Source: Natrialba hulunbeirensis JCM 10989
GTDB lineage: Archaea > Halobacteriota > Halobacteria > Halobacteriales > Natrialbaceae
NCBI RefSeq assembly: GCF_000337575.1
Contig: NZ_AOIM01000017.1
Location: 38,883-102,882, forward strand
Direction: 5' to 3'
DNA length: 64,000 nt
Below, in pieces: positions 59,523 to 64,000 of this stretch. The translations under genes were made by a program, and so were the position numbers. Positions within the stretch are counted from its first letter, which is position 1, and each line of letters opens with the position of its first letter. Below the pieces are notes generated by a model. The model was not told the origin of the DNA and made no database searches. It worked only from the letters and a program-made list of their open reading frames with translations.

Positions 59523-59629
59523 CGTCGGTGTAGCACCAGTGTAGCATCGGTGTAGCGCCGGTGTAGCGTCGGTGTAGCGTCGGTGCAGCACCAGTGTAGC
59601 GCCGGTGTAGCGTCGGCGCAACGCTGGCG
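59520..59629. repeat. 11-bp minisatellite, ten units (consensus TAGCGTCGGTG)
   Basis: Ten consecutive 11-bp units from 59520 to 59629; variants include TAGCACCAGTG, TAGCATCGGTG and TAGCGCCGGTG. The first T is also the first base of the preceding gene's TAG stop codon. Eleven is not a multiple of three, so units read in all three frames. Confidence 0.9.
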
Positions 59630-59780
59630 TCACAAGAACAAAACTGCACCCCGATCACGTGCTCGAATTCGCGACTCGAACTCAGCGATTTAGCCAGTCT
59701 TAGCCACTCAGTATGACGTTCCCGACATTTCAGTGTCACCCCAACTACAGCTTTTTCTGCGAGGCGACCGAAGCGAATCC

Positions 59781-59921
59781 ATGCGCCTCTCCACGAAAGT
59801 ACTCATCGTCGGGCTGCTCCTGATCGTGATCCCGATTCCGGTCCTTCCGCCGTTTGTCGGGGCGATCATCGGTTTCGGCGTCCTGCTGCTCGGGTTGTTC
59901 CTCCGATTTATGGACCTGTAA
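59781..59921 (+). CDS. Small two-helix membrane protein (46 aa)
   Basis: ATG 59781 gives 46 residues: MRLSTKVLIVGLLLIVIPIPVLPPFVG, then AIIGFGVLLLGLFLRFMDL. A strongly hydrophobic hairpin with a Pro-rich turn. A longer frame from 59733 adds an unconserved stretch. Conserved-looking microprotein of unknown role, convergent with the desampylase gene 24 bp away. Confidence 0.7.
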   Translation: MRLSTKVLIVGLLLIVIPIPVLPPFVGAIIGFGVLLLGLFLRFMDL

Positions 59922-59945
59922 CGGCGGTTGGAAGCGAACCGGACG

Positions 59946-60446
59946 TCAGGAAACGATTCGCTCGCGTTCGAAATAGCCGCCGGACTCACTTCGAGTGTCC
60001 ACAGCACCACTCGACCGCCACCGCCACGACCCCACCGCGAACGGCTCGAGTGAAACGATCACGTACGAACGATCCGGCCAGGTCGCCGCCTCAACGTCCG
60101 TCTCGCTCGGTCGCGACGGCCCGTTCGGATGGGAGTGATAGAAGCCGACGATCTCCTCGCCCGTCGCCTCGAGTCGCTCGAAGCACTCGAGTTGCTCCTC
60201 GGGATCGATCCGGTAGCGCGTCCGTGGGGTGTCGGCGACGTTGGTCGCAGGGTAGGCGGAGGAGACCTGACTTCGGTCTGAGTCGAACGTGCCGCCCAGA
60301 ATGCCACAGATTTCCTCGGGTGTGCCGGCGCGGGCGTGCTCGCAGAGTTGCGTTCGGATTTCGTCGGGGAGGACGAGCGTCGGGTCGTCCTCGTCGGTGG
60401 CTGCGTCGCTGGAAGGACGAGCGCCAGTATCCGACTCGCGAGTCAC
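59946..60446 (-). CDS. JAMM/MPN+ metalloprotease, desampylase-like
   Basis: A 166-residue JAMM protein. The zinc and catalytic residues are complete: Glu45 (EEICGIL), His104 and His106 in GFYHSHPNGPSRPSETD, Ser114 and Asp117. Haloarchaeal homologue HvJAMM1 removes SAMP ubiquitin-like modifiers from proteins and releases them for reuse, so this is likely a desampylase. Its start overlaps the stop of the upstream cobalamin-binding gene (4 bp), an unexpected operon partner. Confidence 0.93.
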   Translation of the reverse strand: MTRESDTGARPSSDAATDEDDPTLVLPDEIRTQLCEHARAGTPEEICGILGGTFDSDRSQVSSAYPATNVADTPRTRYRIDPEEQLECFERLEATGEEIVGFYHSHPNGPSRPSETDVEAATWPDRSYVIVSLEPFAVGSWRWRSSGAVDTRSESGGYFERERIVS

Positions 60447-61453
60447 GACTCCACCTGCGCCGGTGCTCGATCCGTCTCGAGTACGTCGAGCGGGACGACG
60501 AACTCGTCGGCTGGCGCTGGGTCGGACGAATCACCGAACAACGCCGGCCGAATGACCGGTGCAAGCGCCTCGAGCGTGTCGACCAGTCGCGGCCCGGGGC
60601 GGTTCAGATAGTGATTGCCGTCCATCACCCAGATGCGGTCGTTCTGAACCGCAGTCAACTCGTCCCAGCCCTCGCGCTCGGTGACCTCTCTGATGTTCGC
60701 GGCCGTCTGCTCCAGTCCGAACCCACAGGGTGCCACGACGAGACACTCCGGGTCGTACTCGAGTACCGACTCCCACTCGCGCGGGCGGGAGCGCTCGCCG
60801 ACGTCGGCCATGCCGTACTCGCCGCCGGCCCAGTCGATGAGTTCGGCGGTCCAGTGGCCGGCGACCATGACGGGGTCGGTCCAGTCGAAGATAGCGACTC
60901 GCGGGCACTCCTCTGGGGTGCAGTCCTGGGTGCGCTCTCGAACGCGATCGATCCGGGACTCGAGTTCGGCTCGCACCTCGGCGGCACGTTCCTCGCGACC
61001 GGCGGCGCGGCCGATGCGCTCGAGATCGGAGAGAACGTCCGCCATGCTGTGCGGGTCGGTCGTCAGCAGTTCAGGATCGGCCGGGATGGACTCGAGTGCG
61101 TTCGTGATGGCAATGTCGTTGACGGCGCAGACGTCGCACATTCCCTGCGTGATGACGAGGTCGGGGTCGAGGGCGGCGAGTGTGTCGGTGTCGATGTCGT
61201 AGACGCCGGGTGTGTTGCCGGTCTCGTCATCATCGCCGGCCGTATCACTCTCATTGTGAGTGTCCTCGACCACATCGAGCACCTGCTGGTCGATCTCGCT
61301 GCTGGAGCCGTCGGTGTCGATCCGCGAGCAAGTAATCGACGGGACCGACTCGACCCGCGGCGGCCAGTCGCACTCGTGGGAGACGCCGGCGGGCTCGAGT
61401 CCGAGCGCGACGACCAGTTCGGTCGCCGAGGGGAGCGTCGTGACGATTTGCAT
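60443..61453 (-). CDS. Cobalamin-binding protein, BtuF/FecB fold, no signal peptide
   Basis: A 336-residue periplasmic-binding-protein fold starting MQIVTTLPSATELVVALGLEPAGVSHECDWPP. PBP features: DPDLVITQGMCDVCAVN, RVAIFDWTDPVMVAGHWTAELIDWAGGEYGM and VVAPCGFGLEQTAANI. It matches BtuF-like cobalamin-binding proteins but has no signal peptide or lipobox, so it is probably cytoplasmic and could be a B12-handling protein instead of a transporter part. It overlaps the JAMM gene by 4 bp. An Asp/Glu-rich insert near residue 62-80 is halophilic. Confidence 0.88.
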   Translation of the reverse strand: MQIVTTLPSATELVVALGLEPAGVSHECDWPPRVESVPSITCSRIDTDGSSSEIDQQVLDVVEDTHNESDTAGDDDETGNTPGVYDIDTDTLAALDPDLVITQGMCDVCAVNDIAITNALESIPADPELLTTDPHSMADVLSDLERIGRAAGREERAAEVRAELESRIDRVRERTQDCTPEECPRVAIFDWTDPVMVAGHWTAELIDWAGGEYGMADVGERSRPREWESVLEYDPECLVVAPCGFGLEQTAANIREVTEREGWDELTAVQNDRIWVMDGNHYLNRPGPRLVDTLEALAPVIRPALFGDSSDPAPADEFVVPLDVLETDRAPAQVES

Positions 61454-61564
61454 GGCTGGTCGTACACAGCGCGTGAGTAAAAACAGCGGCCCCGGTGAGC
61501 AGGATAGCAGTCTGTGTTCCGAGACCGTGTTCCGTTCTCGGGGACAGAGGGAATCGGACAGCAG

Positions 61565-62242
61565 TTAGCGTTCGTTACCGGTGTCGTACCTGTCAGTGTC
61601 GGGTTCGTCGTCTGAGCTTCCCGAGTCGTCAAACCCGTCAGATCCGTCGAAGCCATCGGACTCGCCATCGTCCGTTCCGAACTCCTCGTCCTCATCCTCG
61701 TCGAACTCGTCGAACTCCGTGCCCATGATCGAATCGTCCCTCTCGAAGTCGGCATCAGTCGTCCGATCGTCGGTGTCGAACTCGTCGCCAGTATCGGCCG
61801 CTCGGTCGTCGACATCGAACTCGTCCGTCTCGAGTTCTTCCCCGTCGGCGACGACGCTGCCGTCCCGAATCTCGATCGTGACACCGTCCTGCGGCTGTGT
61901 CTGGCCGAGCAGCGAACTCGTTGCGGACTCGACTTCCTGGTTCACCGACCACGCGAATCTGAGGACGGACTCGAGTTCGGTGCCGGCCTGGCGGGCGTGG
62001 CGGTCCGTGGAGAGTTCACCGAGGCTCACCGCACTCTCGGGGTGGAGATACTGAATGGGGTGGTCGTTCGGGACTTCGTGGAGGTCGACGTTGAACGACC
62101 AGAGGTACGGCAGCGCCTGAATCGCGTACCCCTTCGGTTTCGGTGCGCGACGACCGGCGGTGGACATGAGCGTTGCAATCGCCGTGGTCCCCGCGTCAGT
62201 GTCGTAGTAGACGCCGGGAAGGCCCGGAATGGAGAGTCGCAT
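61565..62242 (-). CDS. Haloarchaeal conserved protein with acidic disordered tail
   Basis: A 225-residue protein. The first ~115 residues are a compact conserved domain (MRLSIPGLPGVYYDTDAGTT, KGYAIQALPYLWSFNVDLHEVPNDHPIQYLHPES, LESVLRFAWSVNQEVESATSSLLGQ). The remaining ~100 are Asp/Glu/Ser/Gly low complexity ending DTGNER. No family name is certain. It lies 110 bp upstream of the BtuF-like gene on the same strand. Confidence 0.75.
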   Translation of the reverse strand: MRLSIPGLPGVYYDTDAGTTAIATLMSTAGRRAPKPKGYAIQALPYLWSFNVDLHEVPNDHPIQYLHPESAVSLGELSTDRHARQAGTELESVLRFAWSVNQEVESATSSLLGQTQPQDGVTIEIRDGSVVADGEELETDEFDVDDRAADTGDEFDTDDRTTDADFERDDSIMGTEFDEFDEDEDEEFGTDDGESDGFDGSDGFDDSGSSDDEPDTDRYDTGNER

Positions 62243-62361
62243 ACCGGACCGTGGGGTTCGTTCGGGGAGAGTGTAGGCCTGGCAGTGCCAGCCCGCTTTT
62301 ATACTCTTGGGAAACGCCAGCCGTGAACGAATCGGAACTCGAGTATGCCCGGTAATCGCGG

Positions 62362-63009
62362 TCAGGCGAACGCGTTCGAGAGCACCAGCCAGAGGATGAC
62401 CATCCCGACGACGTACGGCGTTCGGTGGCCGAGCACGGCGCGGGTCGGCAAGAGCGTGCCCTTGTTGAGCCAGTTGACGGCCGTCTTGGCCATCATCACC
62501 GGTTTGAAGAGGTCACGTCGGCGAACCGGATCACAGACTGCAAGCAGATCGTCGATCCACGCACGGAACGGCTCGATACGTCCATCCTGCATCGACTCAC
62601 CCTCGACATAGGCGCTCAGTTCGAGGTTCTGCTCGAACGCGACCTGTGTGAGGTTTGCCGAGCCGACGATCACGGCCGGGTTCTCGCCCTCCCGGAGGTA
62701 GAGCTTCGCGTGCAGGAAGCCGTCAGGGTACTTGTAGAGGCTGACCTGCTCGTTTTCGTCGAGGTCCCGCAGGTCGCGTGCGATCGTCGCGGAGAACTGG
62801 TCCGCGGCCGCGCCGACGACGATCACGAGTTCGTTCGTTTGTTCCCGCGAAAGGAACGCCTCGATATGGGGGCGCATCGCCCGGTAGGCGTTGTGTGTGA
62901 AGAAGCCAGTGACGAGGTAGATCGTCCCATCGCCCTCGAACAGCCGCGTTACCTGTTCCTCGACGTTCCGGTCACCCCAGCGGTTGTTAACGAGTTCGAT
63001 GTCGGTCAT
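62362..63009 (-). CDS. Phospholipase D-like protein, single HKD, C-terminal membrane helix
   Basis: A 215-residue protein from ATG 63009 (MTDIELVNNRWGDRNVEEQVTRLFEGDGTI). One HKD motif: His100, Lys102 and Gly116-Ser-x-Asn119 (HAKLYLREGENPAVIVGSANLTQ). Single-HKD proteins of this kind dimerise and include nucleases (Nuc, NgoFVII-like) and phospholipases. The last ~20 residues (TPYVVGMVILWLVLSNAFA) form a hydrophobic helix, so it may be membrane-tethered. Activity unknown. The in-frame ATG at 63033 is not preferred. Confidence 0.87.
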   Translation of the reverse strand: MTDIELVNNRWGDRNVEEQVTRLFEGDGTIYLVTGFFTHNAYRAMRPHIEAFLSREQTNELVIVVGAAADQFSATIARDLRDLDENEQVSLYKYPDGFLHAKLYLREGENPAVIVGSANLTQVAFEQNLELSAYVEGESMQDGRIEPFRAWIDDLLAVCDPVRRRDLFKPVMMAKTAVNWLNKGTLLPTRAVLGHRTPYVVGMVILWLVLSNAFA

Positions 63010-63158
63010 TTTCGTTCCTCTTCGATCACTCACAGAATCGGACGAGTATCGCTATATGCTTTCCGTCATTCCCGGCGTTTCAGCACCTGTGGGAACTGTG
63101 TGCACGCAGCACGATATTCGGAGAGACAGACACCGAGTCGCGAGCGCCGGCCGACTGC

Positions 63159-63764
63159 TCACCCACTCACGTACCGCTCCGGAACGTACCGACGGACCCG
63201 CGCCGGCAAGAATTGAACCCCCCACCGCGCGACGCACTCGAGTCGCTTTCTGGCCACCGTATAGACGACCGACACGCCGAGCAGGGCGACAGTCAGCAGT
63301 TGCCAGCGCCACTCGAGTACCGCCGTTAACGGAACGGCGAGACCGACAGCGAGCGCGAGATCCTCGGGCGCGCCGTCGTACCGGATCCATCGTCTGGGCG
63401 GAATCCATCGACCGCGGTAGTGGTCGTAGACGGAGCGCTCGGAGCGGTTGTGCCAGGGGCGAGCACCGAGTCCGCAGGAGACGATGTCGCCGGCGTTGTG
63501 GAGGGCCGCCGCGAGGAAGAACGCGAGGGTGGCAAACGTCGCAGGCGTTGGTACAGCGAGTGCGAGCACGAGCGCGACGCCGGCCGCAACGGTGCCGTAT
63601 GTCGGTAGGTGGAGGGTCTTTCGGTGTGTTGCGAGCACGTCGAAGTCGGGGGCGATACCGCCGACAACGCCCGCTACGAGTACCGCCGTAGCGTGGTCGG
63701 GCGCGAACACTGCCAGCGGGAGGGCGACGAGGAGGCCGACAAGTGCGTGCGTCGTCACCATCAT
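63159..63764 (-). CDS. Membrane-bound metal-dependent hydrolase-like protein (DUF457/YdjM type)
   Basis: A 201-residue, ~5-helix membrane protein starting MMVTTHALVGLLVALPLAVFAPDH. The family hallmark is His in THALVG, then GGIAPDFDVLATHRKTLHLPTYG (Asp-x-Asp and His) and the helix-loop AALHNAGDIVSCGLGARPW. YdjM-type proteins are related to LexA-regulated membrane hydrolases of unknown substrate. ATG 63764 or 63761 can start it. The gene is alone between the PLD-like protein and the window end. Confidence 0.85.
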   Translation of the reverse strand: MMVTTHALVGLLVALPLAVFAPDHATAVLVAGVVGGIAPDFDVLATHRKTLHLPTYGTVAAGVALVLALAVPTPATFATLAFFLAAALHNAGDIVSCGLGARPWHNRSERSVYDHYRGRWIPPRRWIRYDGAPEDLALAVGLAVPLTAVLEWRWQLLTVALLGVSVVYTVARKRLECVARWGVQFLPARVRRYVPERYVSG

Positions 63765-63967
63765 CGGATCACGCTGGTAGGATGAGAACGATGATAAAGT
63801 CGCGGCCGGCACGCGAGCGGACTGGCAAGCGGACAAGGAAACCGGAAACGGCGGGCAGTCTCAGACGGCTCGTTGTCACGTTGTCGTTCTGTACCGGTGA
63901 CGCTCCGGCGACTCGCGATCGCTCCGACGGGCTGGCGATCACCGGTAACACGCTACGACGAACCGTA

Positions 63968-64000
63968 TCAGTAGCCGTCCAGTTCGTACAACTCGCCGTA
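63968..64000 (-). CDS. C-terminus of a gene running off the window (10 residues seen)
   Basis: On the minus strand the last bases read YGELYELDGY followed by TGA, in frame to the window end. Only ten residues are visible, so no family can be named. A 200-bp gap with no gene separates it from the YdjM-type gene. Confidence 0.35.
   Translation of the reverse strand, partial: YGELYELDGY

Noticed and set aside
58992..59633. 213-codon minus-strand frame including the 11-bp repeat (RRYTGAT-like repeats)
   Set aside because: The peptide repeat is a by-product of the minisatellite and it runs antisense to the 136-residue gene.

Overview
This window is chromosomal DNA from a haloarchaeon, most likely of the Natrialbales/Natrialbaceae type (inference). 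The base composition is high in G+C and the proteins are strongly acidic. Several promoters are TATA boxes about 25 bp before an ATG, giving leaderless mRNAs. Many genes belong to families known only from Halobacteria, and there is a typical archaeal information-processing core (thermosome, aIF2-gamma, Rpo7, Spt4, S19e, PDCD5-like protein, class I LysS, HisS).

Layout. 1-5 kb: the 3' part of an iron-type ABC permease fused in frame to its ATPase, an ArsR-type regulator, and a HTH protein fused to a THI5/NMT1-like binding domain. 5-14 kb: thermosome, SRAP protein, tRNA-Ser(GGA), RidA with threonine dehydratase, citrate synthase, SepF and a DUF1028 protein. 14.6-15.6 kb: a lower-GC accessory patch with a decayed TnpB-element end (an array of four short hairpins) and an orphan GvpH-like gene. 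15.8-19.8 kb: PUA protein, TMEM175-like channel, a putative PD-(D/E)XK nuclease and a HTH regulator. 20.1-23.2 kb: the operon aIF2-gamma, PIN nuclease, Rpo7, Spt4, dephospho-CoA kinase. 23.2-25.1 kb: an FAH hydrolase/cyclase operon. 25.2-27.8 kb: a HEPN/MNT toxin-antitoxin pair whose HEPN gene is cut by an IS608-like TnpB element; the empty site can be rebuilt exactly (TTAC left, TCAA right). 28-41.5 kb: lipid reductase, MATE exporter, FAD oxidase, YgfZ-like protein, dicarboxylate symporter, HemQ-monooxygenase fusion (PitA type) and a PadR regulator. 41.6-43.3 kb: a second TnpB element with a DUF2080 gene. 43.3-64 kb: a three-PDZ site-2 protease, LysS-UMP kinase, a MobB-like/MoaE fusion, a second site-2 protease, ThiL, the S19e to HisS cluster, a second lipid reductase, a sulfatase, a desampylase/BtuF pair and a phospholipase-D-like protein.

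How the genes relate. Most of the window is housekeeping, with short tightly spaced operons. The accessory signal lies at three TnpB-derived loci, which share a hairpin style. One of them has inactivated a toxin while leaving its antitoxin gene intact. Other notable patterns are a heavily over-represented palindrome ACTCGAGT in genes and spacers, and several intergenic minisatellites, two of which begin exactly in a TAG stop codon. No CRISPR array, rRNA or replication origin was seen.
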